A DNA stretch of 64,000 bases from Epiperipatus broadwayi (taxonomy: Eukaryota > Onychophora > Udeonychophora > Euonychophora > Peripatidae): positions 4,464,001 through 4,528,000 of the forward strand of contig JAQFVV010006274.1 of assembly GCA_028023455.1 (NCBI GenBank), given 5' to 3'. Below the pieces are notes generated by a model that made no database searches, was not told the DNA's origin, and was given only the letters and a program-made list of their open reading frames with translations. The translations under genes were made by a program, and so were the position numbers. This document shows positions 26,857 through 38,764 of the stretch, in pieces. Every line of letters starts with the position of its first letter. Within the stretch, counting starts at the first letter, position 1.

Positions 26857-28524
26857 TGTAACAGTAAATTCATCACAGTATGAAGGTTTGAACCCAGGAC
26901 TAAAGATATATAATGATATATTCAATATGTACCATAAATTGTTTCAAATAAATATGAAAGTTGAATTGGTAATAAAATTCAAATAAAAAAAAAGATTCAA
27001 ATATATAATAATACTAACCAATGTGATGATTTTATAATTTAAAAGTACAAGTAATACTAAAAGTATTTTATTTGTTTTTCAGTTTCAATAAAAATGAAAC
27101 TCAAAGGTGCCAAACTTTTTTTAAAAAAGTTTATTTTTGGAAAACTTTTAAAGAAATGATCATCACCAATTATTATCACTATCCCCAGTGGACTGCATAA
27201 TTTCTCAGAGTTGTGGATATGTGTTAAAAGCATAATGTTTGGAATGAGCTACAAGAACATACTAAAGAATTAATAATAAAAAAATAACAATTTATTAATA
27301 ATGAATAAATAAAACTGTTGTGTGTATATTACACAAAAATATTAAAATAAAACATTTTAAATTTAAATTTAGGTTCAAGTTTCAGGTCTTATAATATTTA
27401 TAATGATAAGGTCTTATCATGTTAAATATTGAAACAGTCACAAAACATGGTTTTTTCAGATACAATTCTTTTAATATATTTCCAATTGTCTTCATTAATT
27501 CCTCTGAAGAGAATCTTCTCCTTGGATACTAGTGATGTTAGAAAATAAACGTAACAGCATTGGTGGTGTCATATAAGATATATCAGTAGGTCTGGAACAG
27601 TTCTTATGACATTGCCCATTTATTCCTTCATGACATTATTACAGCAGGGACTGATGGTTTTGGCAAACTTCAAGTTTCTAAATATCTGATATGACTTTTA
27701 TGTTGCCTAGTCACACAGTGTAGATATTCTTCTGCTAGATAAAGACATCAAATTGGCTGCTATAACGAATAATGAAAAAATACTTAAACAAAAAAAAAAA
27801 AAAACAATCAGCAAAATACAGCAGTTGTTTTGCCTATTTCAGATCTATTTATACTTATTTGATATTTAAACAACATGTTTTTGAAAAATCTGTCATTTGC
27901 ATATTTATAACATATTTTTTAAAAAATATTTTCTTCATTCTCTTCCAAACATGCTGTGGAAACAAATTTACAACTGATATTATACTATGATATATAAATA
28001 AAGGAAATACGTAAAAAAAAATATTTCCTTTTCCTCTTTCTTAATCTATATTATCAGTTAATATAGGAAAAAAGAAAATTCATTGCCGACCTTTAAATAT
28101 AGCTCAATAATTTCTAAAATATTATTAATTTTAAAATCAATATTATATTTAGCTTTGCCATCCAGTTTTACTCAGTACAAAAAAGGCAAATTAGAAAAGG
28201 TTCAAATTTATATTTTTTGAAATTATGCAATTCAAATTCTTTCGTCTATCAAGACTACTTTTCTTTCTTCCTTTACACTGCAATTTATCATTATTATTTC
28301 ACATATTACAAAGTAGATTTATAAAATATGATCAAATGCATAACCTAATTTTTCTTTTAATTTTTTAAGCAGTTTACTCAAGTGACATGTATATGCATGC
28401 ACACAAGCAAATGGTAGTTTGTATATTTATTAGTCAGTTCATGTGAGTTTTTATTAAACTTTTTTTTTCTCTGCAGCTTTGTAATATAACCAATCTGAAC
28501 TGCATCAGATTTGTTATGATTATA
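26857..28524 (-). repeat. LTR copy A (3' LTR on minus strand)
   Basis: 1,668 bp, collinear with 30,726-32,495 over its length. Shared markers include TTTCAGTTTCAATAAAAATG (near 27,080 and 30,960), TAAAAGCATAATGTTTGGAATGAG and AACCAATCTGA. Confidence 0.85.
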
Positions 28525-28538
28525 AATCCCCTCACTTT
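28525..28538 (-). promoter_or_regulatory. candidate polypurine tract
   Basis: AAAGTGAGGGGATT on the minus strand directly before LTR copy A; it sets the element's orientation. Confidence 0.45.
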
Positions 28539-29214
28539 AAGTATAACTTTTCATTTCTCATTTTCATGTTGACTACAAAACTTTTAATTTTTATTCATTT
28601 CTCTATTTCTGTATTTCAAACCTTTTTATAAATGGTGTTTTACAGAATACATATGTCCATAATGTGCAGAGACTTGCTTGATATTGAACACTATAAAAAA
28701 TGCATAGGATTTCAACTCTAAGATCTATAAAAATTACAACATAGAACATTAAGATGTACAATGAATTCAGCATTGACACCAGACGTTTATCTCAATTTGA
28801 CTTTTCTTGAGCTACCCCAACACATTAAAATAAAATATAAGCCTTGATCCCTTTTGAATCTTAGAGGTTAATAAATTCAACAAACATCTGAGCCTTACAG
28901 GTGAGTGAGTGAGTAAACTACTTGAAAAAGAGATATGTGCTGTGCAGCACCTGAAACAATATATACTTCAATACATCACAAAGTGTCTCACATGCATGAT
29001 TAAATCCCAATACATTACTAAAAATAAAATATATATCTAAACAAATTTTAATAAGAAAAACTTTCATTCTCTATGGAAATCAATAAATAACTATCCATTC
29101 TGATCATATATTGCATAATTATTTATTTACACCATTTATTTACCACTTAAATTTATTACTAATATTCTTCTTACATCAATATTATTAGTTTAATTTTTTT
29201 TCAATACCAATAAC

Positions 29215-30120
29215 AGTTACTCTTGCTTTCTAGCAAACTGGTAATTTCTCTTTTTGTTAATTTTAATGTCATTTATTTTATCTTTTAACTCATTATACAA
29301 TTTCATTTCTCCTTAAAGCATTTTCCTTTTAGCAGATTCAGTGTTGTTAGAGAATAATCCATCCTTTATTTTTCTAAAATTGTTTTACTTCTCTTCAAGT
29401 ATTTCTTTAATGGTGGAGATATCATGTGGAATAATTCTAAAAATCTAATACTCTCTTCAATTTGGAATAGATCATTTTCTTTCATCACTCTCTTTTTCCA
29501 TTTTTTTTTTCGTTCCGCTATACTTGCACAATTTCCTGCAATTTATTTTCACTGAATTCAATAGATTTTTTAACCATTTCTTCTAAATCACTATGCAATC
29601 TTTCTTCTATTCATTCTACTTTCTATCATATTTGCTCTTGTATTTGATTTTCTATTTCCAGCTTCAAGGTGCTTATAGCCTCTTGTACTATTTCAAACAT
29701 TTCTTTTATTTCTTGATGCATTTCTTTAAATTCATTATCTCTCTTTTGTTATTTTTCTTGAAGTTTTAAATGCATTTCTTCAGATTTTTTATTTCTGCTC
29801 ATTTTTCTTCAAATTTTTATTGCATTTCTTTAAATTCACTATCTCTTTTTTGTTGTTTTTCTTCAAGTTCTAAATGCATTTCTCTTAATTCTTTTTTTAG
29901 CATTTCCTGATTTCTCTGTTACACTTTTTCAAAGTTTTGTTGTTTTTCTTCATTTTTTGTGCATTTCTAATTCTTTCATAAATGCATACAGCATTTCTCT
30001 ATTAAATGTATCTTTTTGTTCTAAAGACTTTTGTACTGTTGGAATAGCATCTTGCACAATTGTCTAATTCCATTGGCTGTTCTAGCTATTGTGCTGATAG
30101 ATCCATTTTTAATTGTACTT
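29215..30120 (-). pseudogene. gag-like coiled-coil relic of the 26.9-32.5 kb element
   Basis: Minus-strand translation shows repeated charged blocks such as QEMLKKELREMHLELEEKQQ, RDSEFKEMQ and NLKKCI, broken by stops and frameshifts. Near-repeats of a GAAATGCA...GAAGAAAAACAACAAA unit are visible at DNA level, giving an internally repetitive coiled coil. Its position just inside the 5' (right) LTR fits gag. The lysine/glutamate composition resembles the relic at 13.3-14.5 kb. No zinc knuckle is seen. Confidence 0.5.
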
Positions 30121-30725
30121 CCATCTTTTTTGTTTTTCAACATATTAGCATTTATATATATAAAGTGTTCTATTATATATTTCTCTTGTTGATTCCTTAT
30201 TATGCGGATTTACAAGGTTAAATATGTTTTAATTTATATTCTATCATTAAATAATCACACACCAATCTCAACTCTTCATATATAATCTTCTCCAGAATAA
30301 TGTGATATATTTCTGCCTTAATGTTTATTTTTTTAAATACATATTGCTGTTTATTAAATATAACCTTGCCTACCTAGATGACACAACTTGCCGCTTTCAT
30401 AAAATATTAGTACATACATTTTTTTTCTTTAAATGATAATCTTATTTCTCAATCCAAACATTTACTGCATTATACTTATTTATTACATACCACAATACAC
30501 TAAATTTATTCATGCACTAATATCCAGCACATTACATGACTGTACAGAAGTGAAATTTAAACATAAGAAAGGAGATGTTCAAGTCACAAAGTTGGTAGCA
30601 CAAATATGTATTTGTATAAGAGTGAAATTAAATAGAGTAAAGAGGATATTTAAACCAAACATTGGTCACGCCAAATATGTACTGTATATAACAAGTTATT
30701 TACTTATCTAGCATAGAGTTGAATT

Positions 30726-32495
30726 TGTAACAGTAAATTTGCTACCGTAAAGATATTTGAACCCGGACTATTCAATATGTACTGTAAATTTTGATTAAAA
30801 TAAATATGAAAGTTGAATAGTTAATAAAATTCAAATAAAAAAAAGTTTCAAGTATATAATAATATTAACAATGTGAGGATGATTTACAATTTAAAAGTAT
30901 AAGGATGATTTACAATTTAAAAGTATAAGTACTCCCAAAATAATTTTACTAGTTTTTCAGTTTCAATAAAAATGAAACTCAAAGGCACCAAACTATCTTT
31001 AAAAAAAGTATACTTTTGGAAAACTTTTAAAGTAATGATCATCACCAATTATTTCAGTCTTCCCTGCATGTCCCTCATTTGATCACATGATTTCTCAGGG
31101 TTGTGGATATTGACTCGCATATGTGTATTAAAAGCATAATGTTTGGAATGAGTTACAAAAACAAACTAAATGAATTAATAATAAAAATAACTTAACAATA
31201 TATTAATAATGAATAAATAAAACTTGTTATATACTATACAAAAATATTAAATATCATAATAAAACATATTTATAATGATAAGATCTTACCATGTTAAATA
31301 TTGAAACTGTCACAAAACATGTTTTTTTTCAGATATCATTCTTTTAATATATTTCTGGTTGCCTTTCATTAATTCCTCCGAAGCTAGTCATCTCCTTGAA
31401 TACTGGCGATATTAGAAAATAAATATAGCAGCCTTGGTGATGTTATATAAGGTATAATATAAGTAGGTCTTGAATAGTTCTTATGGCATTGTCCATATAT
31501 TCCTTCACAGCAAGATTCAGTGTAAGTTTCTGAATTAAACTGCATTTTCAGAGTACGGCTGGTGTGGTTTTTCTGTTATCTAGACACACATTGTAGATAA
31601 TCTTCTGCTAGATAAAGCCACCATACTGGCTGTTGTAATGAGTATTGAAAAATACTTTAAAAAACAATCAGCAAAATATGGCTATCCAAGTTAATTTGAC
31701 CAGCTATTGTTTCTCTCCTCAGCATGGATAACTACAACACAGCTTCAAAAGTACTGGACTAGAATGCAAAGCAATATGGAATTTGAATGCCTATTGCAGA
31801 CCTATTTATGCCTATTTGATATTAAAACAACATATTTTCAAACAATGTATATATCACCAACTAGGAAAAATGTGACATTTGTGTTATTCTAACATATTTT
31901 TTGAAAACATTTTCTTCATTCTCTTCCAAATATAGTGTGGAAACAAATTTACAACTAATTTTATACTTTGATACATAAATAAATGAAAGAAAAAAAAATT
32001 TTTTTTTTCTTTTTCTTTATCTACATTAATATAGGAAGAAAATTTATTGCCAACTTTACAAAATAGCTTAATAATTTCTAAAATATTATTAATTTCAAAA
32101 TTTTATTATTATATTTAGCATTGTATCCAGTTTTATTATAAAAATGTGGGAAATTTTATTTAAAACTCAGTTCAGAAATGGAAAACTAGAAAAGATTCAA
32201 ATTTAGATTTTTAGAAACTATGCAATTCAAATTCTATTGCATATCAAGATTACTTTTCTTTCTTTCTTTACATTGCAATTTATCACTATTATTTCACATA
32301 TCACAAAGTAGATTTATAAAATATGATCAAATGCATACCCTAATTTTTCTTTTAATATTTTATGCAGTTTACTCAAGTGGTATATATATGCAAATGACAT
32401 TTTATATATTTATTAGTCAGTTCACATGAGTTTTTATTAAAAAACTTTTTCTCTGCAATTTCATAATATAACCAATCTGAGTTGTTATAGTTACA
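30726..32495 (-). repeat. LTR copy B (5' LTR on minus strand)
   Basis: 1,770 bp partner of copy A with several insertions relative to it, for example a second AAGGATGATTTACAATTTAAAAG block near 30,900. Ends in GTTACA exactly where the Penelope-like inverted pair begins. Confidence 0.85.
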
Positions 32496-33030
32496 ACATA
32501 TATTTACAAAACAAACTAAAAAAAATATATTTAAATTATAATTCTAGTTTGCAATAATCTAACAATGTCAATTTCTCCACTAATTATACTGGATCTTTAA
32601 CTATGTTAAGATATTTGTTTAAATTTTCTTGAATATACAAAGCTTCATAACATTTTCTTTCCTTGTTTATTTTAACATACTTTATTATCTGAAATATTTT
32701 TTTTACAATTCATCCTATGTCCAGTATCCAAAAAGCTATATATTTGGCCCTAATCTTATATCCTTTTTGTAAATTGTCCTATCATACTCCTTATCTCTTT
32801 CGATGGCAGTTTTTCCTGTTTGACCTACATATATCATGTTGCAAGATCGCAACTAATTTTATAAACCAACCCTATCCTATTTTTAATACTACCCATCATT
32901 TTTGCATTACAAAGCCATTTCCCTAAAGATTTATTATTTTTCCATCCTACTTTAATATCATCAAGTAGCTTTTATCAATGTCTTACATAAATGCTCTGAA
33001 TATGGAACTGAAATCCATTTCATATTTGTA
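32496..33030 (-). pseudogene. Penelope-like GIY-YIG relic, left (minus) arm
   Basis: The reverse complement encodes, with frame changes, KSLGKWLCNAKMMGSIKNRIG, then VYKISC, then YVGQTGKTAIERDKEYDR. These match the GIY and YIG motifs and the following conserved R of GIY-YIG nucleases as found at the C-terminus of Penelope-like retroelements. The part 32,496-32,951 is an inverted copy of the plus-strand arm at 33,079-33,545. The extra 33,0xx-side sequence continues the element upstream. No reverse-transcriptase portion is present, so this is a 5'-truncated copy. Confidence 0.6.
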
Positions 33031-33078
33031 TACAACATGCCTTACCCTATCTTAACAGTTATATTACTATTATTATTT

Positions 33079-33545
33079 TTAGAATGAAAAACCCTAGTAA
33101 ATCTTTAGAGAAATGGATTTGTAATGCAAAAAAAAAGGGTAATATTAAAAATAAGATAGGGTTCGTTTATAAAATTAGTTCTGACTATTGCAATATATAT
33201 ATATATATATATATACGTCAGACAGAAAAGGCTACCATTGAAAGAAGTAAGGAGCATGAAAGGGCAATTAATAGAAAAGATAAGATGAGCATCACATATA
33301 CATTTTCTCAATATTAGACAGAATGGATTGTGAAAAAAATATTCAGGTAATAAAGTATTCAAAAATTATAAGGAAAAAAACTGTTATAAAACTTTTTATA
33401 TTCAAGAAAATTTAAACAAATGTGTAATCATGGTTAAAAGTCCAGCACAGTTAGAGGAGAAATGGGCATTGTTAGATTATTGAAAACTTTAGATTTATAA
33501 TTAAAATATTTCTTTTAGATTGTTTTGTAAATATATATATATATA
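33079..33545 (+). pseudogene. Penelope-like GIY-YIG relic, right (plus) arm
   Basis: The 77-codon frame 33,084-33,317 reads KSLEKWICNAKKKGNIKNKIG, FVYKISSDYCN and then RQTEKATIERSKEHERAI, clearly the same domain as the left arm. At the place of the second motif (YVGQT in the left arm) an (AT)n run at 33,193-33,215 gives YIYIYIYI, so the nuclease core is broken by microsatellite growth while the frame is kept. Similarity to the left arm continues past the stop to about 33,545 (AGTTAGAGGAGAAATGG; TTTTGTAAATATATA). Head-to-head partial copies are a known arrangement in Penelope elements. Confidence 0.65.
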
Positions 33546-35728
33546 TTAAAAAAAAAGTAATATGTTCAATTATTTTTATGTTCATATATATATTTTTTCT
33601 AATTATATTTATTGTAATGTAAATAATGTTCATTGAATGGAGTTGCTGTAGATTTTGTAAAAAAAAAACAAAACATCTTGATAAGCTTCCAATAAGAAAT
33701 GAAAGTCAGGTTGATGTATTAAATAATTTTTTTCTATTTATAGTGAGTTGTCTGTTTCAATATATAAAAGGCAACATTATGGATAAATTTTAACTTTAAA
33801 ATCTGACCATTTACAGTATTTATATTTTGTATATAAATTTACAATATACATTTAACTTTAATGCAATAATTGCATGTGCTCAAAAATCAGAATTAATAGT
33901 AATTATATATAGTTATTAGATTTTTTTTAAATAAATAAACTTATCTAATTAAAAAATTTAATTGATATTTATTTGTTAATAAACAAGCAGCATGCCCAGC
34001 TAATGGACTAGTGCCATAAATTTTATTACTTCAATTATTTCTGAAAACTTAAAATTTTTAGTAAAAAATTAAAAAACAAACATAAAGTTGTATTTTTAAA
34101 AACTTTACTATAAAATTCAAACAAAACAAAATCTATTTTTCAAAAGTTAATTGTTTCTGAAATAAAAGAAATTATTTTTATATTTTTCAGTTATAAGAAA
34201 AAATATATGATTTTTTTATTATTATTTTAGTAAAATAAAAATCTTAATTAAAATTAAAAAAAAATATCTATCTAGATAAATATTGTATAGACCATGATTT
34301 GTCAATGATAAGTATCATAAAAAATGAGTTTGAAAAACAATGATGCATATGACCCTGAATTTGACACTAAATTGATCTGAAGAATACTAAAAAATGATAT
34401 ATGTGTATTTAAATCTGAATAATCAAACTACAAATAAATAGCCAACCAGATCAATGACAAAAAAGATATTGACTGATTACTGCTTCAATGCTATATTTTT
34501 GTTACCTTAAGTGGAAGCTCATTCAGGTGCTGTTGTTGCTACACATTAGTTCCATTTAATAAAAAGATATGATAACATATAATATTTAAATTAGAAATGC
34601 ATGATTCTATTCAAGATTGGAGAAATAAATAAAAATTCTTTGAAAATGCCTACATGCTATGTATTATAAATGATAAGCTATTAACTTTATCTCATTAAGC
34701 TAATTACCGTATATATGTTATGTTAATGATCTGTATTTGTATTTATACAGTTTGGTAAAGCTTATTATTTGAAGGAAAATGTAGATGTATTTATATTATT
34801 GTTTAGAAAAAAGTTTTGTTGAATTTGAAACTTTAGACTGTCTTAATTCTCATTGTTGCATTTTATAAGGTATTATAAGTTAAAGAATTGTGCAATATCA
34901 TGGTTGAGTTTCTTCTGTCTCAAGCTATTACTCAGTACTAATGGATTACCATACAATGAATGAAGGTTTGAACCTGGCTTCCTGGTCATTCCTCAAAGAA
35001 GTAATGAGGTAGCATTGTAATTGGTCTTAGTTAATTGTAGCAATACAAAACAAATGAAAAATGTCCAGAGTTTAAGTCTTTTAAAATATAACAATACACT
35101 GTAAGAGCTATAGCCTAATCAAAAAATAGTCACTTTTGATTAATATATATGTTTGTAGCTGAACAGTATAGTCGTATAAATGTAGAGAAACAATATATTA
35201 TTGTTCTTTCAGCCTGCATAACCAGTTCTGATGGGATGGCTTCAGATTTTAACCAGATTTAAAAATGGAATTGCTATTATAATCAATTAAAAATATTCAA
35301 AGAAAAACTCTACATATCATCTAATCATCAAAAATGAAAAGAAATTTAATCCATTATGGTGCTTTTTCATAACAAATCACACAATAACATATAAAAGACA
35401 ATATCTTTATATACCAACAATAATGAGATATATATAATAAAAATAACAATACAGAAAAGCCTTCAGCAAATATTAATTTTTGTCTTTTTCAATGTGTTGG
35501 AACTATTTTACAACTTCAATTTACATTGCATATATAGAAAAAAGATATATGAAACCAATTATATTAATTACAACAAACATAACTGTATGAATATATATAT
35601 AACATCAATTAATTTAAGTAATGGAAAATTATATAATATTCATTTATATAAGTTTTTATTTATTTTTTCTTTGTACATGTTGTATTATTGTTATAATAGA
35701 TTCTAATTAATTTTATATAAAAGATGGA
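33546..35728. other. A+T-rich intron sequence, no gene seen
   Basis: No gene supported. A GGTTTGAACC sequence near 34,965 resembles a B box but has no partner A box. Frames such as 35,494-35,706 are chance. Confidence 0.5.
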
Positions 35729-35942
35729 TTGTTTACTCTTAGCGTGTTGAAACTGCTTCAGGGCATAATTTCTATGAAAACAAACAGAATTATAATGTAA
35801 CCGGGCCATTGTTCTTTTTTTCAACTTTAAAGTGCTTTTTTGATTTACAATAAAATCATAAATAATGAAATTCATCTAAAAGAAATAAAAAATAAATTGA
35901 ATAAACCTTTTTTTTTTTTTAATTTTAATTTTTCTAAAATGA

Positions 35943-36250
35943 AATTTGTAATTTTAACAAGAATAAAAACAAATAAAAACAATATCGTGGCGACGCAAAT
36001 CAAATTTTAACATGAAGAAAAATAAATAATTTCTCCAAAACAACATCGTGGCCATGAAAATAAAATTGTTAATTTTAACAAAAATAAAAAGAAATAATTT
36101 CCCCAAAGTAATATCGTGGCCACGCAAATATAATTTTGTATTTTTAACAAGAATAAAAAGAAACAATTTATTTGAAACAACATCGTGGCCAAAAATAAAA
36201 ACGGTATTTTTGATTGGTCTCACGATTTTTCTCACGCAAATGTGAATTTT
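35943..36250 (+). repeat. tandem array of ~61-69-bp units
   Basis: ATCGTGG recurs at 35,984, 36,045, 36,113 and 36,182, embedded in a unit with TTTTAACAAGAATAAAAAGAAA. One copy carries the palindrome CGTGGCCACG. The 93- and 65-codon frames here are products of the repeats. Confidence 0.85.
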
Positions 36251-36446
36251 AGTGTGATTTCATAAAAATCATGCTTACCCCTCCCCTTTGACAACTGATT
36301 AAAGTGTCGCCCTTGACTAGAGAAGTGGGCAAAGTTTCCACAATTTTTATTACCTCATACTACATCATTGGATTTGAAAAATAATGACTTGGGCGTGCAA
36401 ATTTGAAGATTTTTGACAGACTCAATTACAGACACCTTCACAAAAT

Positions 36447-36780
36447 ACCATAGCGAAATTTAAAATGGGATTGTTCATATAAACTGCATAATACAAAGTT
36501 CACCATAAGCGGCAGCGGCTGCTGCGGCAGAATAAACATCCTACTGTGCTATAAATACCGTTAGTGAAATGTTAATAATGGGATTGTTCGTATAAACTGC
36601 AGCAGAATAATACATCCCATTTCTGTGCTGTAGCATAGAAATAGATACCATAGCGAAATTTAAAATGGGATTGTTCGTATAAACTGCGTAACACAAAGTT
36701 CACCGTAAGCAGCAGCATCTGCTGTGGCAGAATAAATGTCCTATTTATGTGCTGTAGCATAGAAATAGGCGGCACAGACA
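36447..36780 (+). repeat. tandem repeats with ATGGGATTGTTCGTATAAACTGC
   Basis: Three copies start at 36,447, 36,557 and 36,647. The first and third also share a GCGGCAGCGGCTGCTGC-like stretch (AAAGTTCACC...GCAGAATAAA) that the middle copy lacks, so the full period is about 200 bp. Confidence 0.85.
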
Positions 36781-37447
36781 AGTAAACAGACTATTTCTAT
36801 GCTTAACCATTAAAATAGAATGTTATATAGCGGCGCGGCCACTTAAAACAGCATATTTCTGTGCATTTGCATAGAAATTACACCCTCAAGTGATTTCAAC
36901 ACACTAAGAGTAAACAACCAATATGCTATGTATGCAATATAAGTTGAAGCTGTAAAATATTTCAACATATTGAAAAGGGCAAAAATAAATATTTACCGGA
37001 AAGAGGTTTTTGGTATTGTTATTTTTATTATATGTATATAATTATTGCTGTTATATAAAGATATTTTAAATTATATTGAGTGATTTATTTAAACATATTA
37101 AATATATGAAATTTTACTTTTTAATCAATTATCAATTTAATGTTGTTGCTATTATATAATAATTGTAATATAATAATAAATTTAGATTGATGTGTAAATA
37201 TAATTTTATAGATGCAGATATGTTACATGTTATATTTGAATTTTTCATGGATTTTTATTGAAAACAAATTAATATATGGGGTCATTTCCAAGTAAATTAG
37301 CTATAAATGTATTTTAACAGTAATGTTACTAGAGAAACTATCAATCACCACTGATAGTTCTTGAAGCTAAATCTCTATTGTTTACTAATCTCTTTTTATC
37401 ATAGGTTTAATTAAAAATAAAAGATCTTTTTTATTTCCAACCAAATT

Positions 37448-37600
37448 GTCAGAATAGCTCAGTTGGTTAGAGCATTTGCCTTAAATACAATATTCGAGAA
37501 ATTGTTATATGGATTTAAATCCCAGCTACAAGCACCAAGATTCTGAAGATCACAACTTATGAAGATCACAACTTATTTAAACACCTCTGCAAATAATACT
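37448..37600 (+). mobile_element. tRNA-derived SINE-like fragment
   Basis: GTCAGAATAGCTCAGTTGGTTAGAGCA reproduces the 5' half of a tRNA with a perfect RNA polymerase III A box (TAGCTCAGTTGG, 37,455-37,466). The expected B box is decayed to GGATTTAAATCCC (37,511-37,523). The anticodon-stem region does not fold well, so it is not a working tRNA. A non-tRNA body follows, including a perfect 16-bp tandem duplication GAAGATCACAACTTAT (37,545-37,576). Confidence 0.65.
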
Positions 37601-37951
37601 CCAACTCTCCCTATAATTGAGACATAATGGAGAGACATTTTTCCACAGCACTTGATAAAGCATACAAAAATCACAAATCAGTAATTTTTCAAAGAGCTTC
37701 CAAATTAATAAAATCTGGTCCAACAAATAATACTTACTCTATCTTTAAATATATGATGTGAGAATATTGATACCATTATTAAAGGCTAGTGCTGAAGCCT
37801 ATGAAAAGAAATGAAGCACTATGATGATATATACCTGATGATATATATCTTTCATAATGAAAATCAGAGTTTTGCCTCTTTTCTAAAGCTTTCGTGAATG
37901 TACATACATACAATATATTTTAAATGTTTGAGAATTCACATCAATCTTTTA

Positions 37952-37966
37952 TAAAAATTCTGTATA
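37952..37966 (+). repeat. flanking direct repeat, left
   Basis: TAAAAATTCTGTATA, identical to 38,765-38,779; candidate target-site duplication of the foldback element. Its last few bases overlap the element's own TATATAAAT start, so the true duplication may be a little shorter. Confidence 0.6.
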
Positions 37967-38764
37967 TAAATAAGCATTTATTTTATATAACGTCTGTATA
38001 CAATTGTATTTACATTAGAATATCAGCCTTCCAAGCTAATTGTGCAAACGCTTTGCGAGAGTTAATAATAAATGAATACTTTCTCACCAATACAAGATAT
38101 AGTATTTATGCAGGAATAAAAGGAATCCTCTTATCCCTACAACTCAAATATTTATATATGAGCAAATCTGAAGTACTGGCAAAGAAAGAATGACGATAAA
38201 ACAGTTACTTTAAATTACTCTATACGATGTCTGAATGAATGACGTCGATGAAATTGTCTAGAATTTACTAAACGTCATTCCAACTGAAACTTAATCATAT
38301 ATAAATAAGCATTTATTTTATATAATGTCTGTATACAATTGTATTTACATTCGAATATCAGCCTTTCAAGCTAATTGTGCAAATGCTTTGCAAGTGTTAA
38401 TAATAAATGAATACTTTCTCACCAATACAAAATATAGTATTTATACAGACGCTATATAAAATAAATGCTTATTTATATATGATTAAGTTTCAGTTGGAAT
38501 GACGTTTAGTAAATTCTAGACAATTTCATCGATGTCATTCATTCAGACATCATATAGAGTAATTTAAAGTGACTGTTTTATCGTCACGTTTTCTTTGCCA
38601 GTACTTCAGATTTGCTCATATATAAATATTTGAGTTGTAGGGATAAGAGGATTCCTTTTATTCCTGCATAAATACTATATCTTGTATTGGTGAGAAAGTA
38701 TTCATTTATTATTAACACTCGCAAAGCGTTTGCACAATTAGCTTGAAAGGCTGATATTCGAATG
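37963..38764. mobile_element. foldback element made of a 339-bp unit
   Basis: One full unit (37,963-38,301) is followed in tandem by a partial second unit (38,302-38,450) and then by an inverted copy (38,451-38,764). The outer arms 38,012-38,325 and 38,451-38,764 pair almost perfectly. The inverted copy ends in the same TATATAAATAAGCATTTATTTTATATA that starts each direct unit. That means it was copied across a unit-unit junction, as from a tandem or circular template. It is bounded by identical 15-bp sequences. A frame of 89 codons (37,924-38,193) crosses it but shows no domain. No hammerhead core (CTGANGA...GAAA) was found on either strand. Confidence 0.8.

Larger units (their letters stand above)
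26857..32495 (-). mobile_element. old LTR retrotransposon, minus strand, internally deleted
   Basis: Two long direct repeats (26,857-28,524 and 30,726-32,495) flank about 2.2 kb. Both begin TGTAACAGTAAATT on the plus strand; the right copy ends TAGTTACA and the left copy the decayed TGATTATA, so the ends are inverted as in LTRs. On the minus strand the internal region starts with a coiled-coil gag-like relic and ends with a purine-rich tract (AAAGTGAGGGGATT) against the left LTR, as expected for a polypurine tract. No protease, RT or integrase is recognisable. The LTRs differ by many substitutions and indels, so the insertion is old. It lies in the FAM50 intron in the same orientation as the gene. 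Confidence 0.75.
35729..36917. mobile_element. terminal-inverted-repeat element with internal arrays (non-autonomous)
   Basis: Ends are inverted repeats of about 50 bp: left 35,729-35,779 begins TTGTTTACTCTTAGCGTGTTG, and the complement of 36,867-36,917 begins TTGTTTACTCTTAGTGTGTTG. Both reach TAATTTCTATG with about eight mismatches. The 1.2 kb interior has no transposase. It holds two tandem arrays (near 35,943-36,250 and 36,447-36,780) and is much richer in G+C and CpG than the intron around it. Subterminal ATTTCTATGC / GCATAGAAAT motifs recur in both orientations. No clear target duplication was seen. Best read as a non-autonomous DNA transposon; superfamily not assigned. Confidence 0.7.

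Noticed and set aside
26857-32495. Simple segmental duplication instead of an LTR element
   Set aside because: The repeats begin TGTAAC, and the better-kept copy ends in the inverted GTTACA. A purine tract and gag-like relic lie in the expected places, so LTRs explain more.
34955-34985. GGTTTGAACC as a possible tRNA or SINE B box
   Set aside because: No A box at the right distance on either strand and no tRNA fold; similar words also occur inside the LTRs near 26,885 and 30,750.
35954-36245. Overlapping frames of 93, 65 and 61 codons
   Set aside because: They follow the ~68-bp tandem array, exist on both strands and show no domain; products of repeat periodicity.
38012-38764. Hammerhead ribozyme in the foldback unit
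   Set aside because: The nearest strings (CTGAATGA...GATGAAATTG) do not satisfy the CTGANGA core or its stems on either strand.
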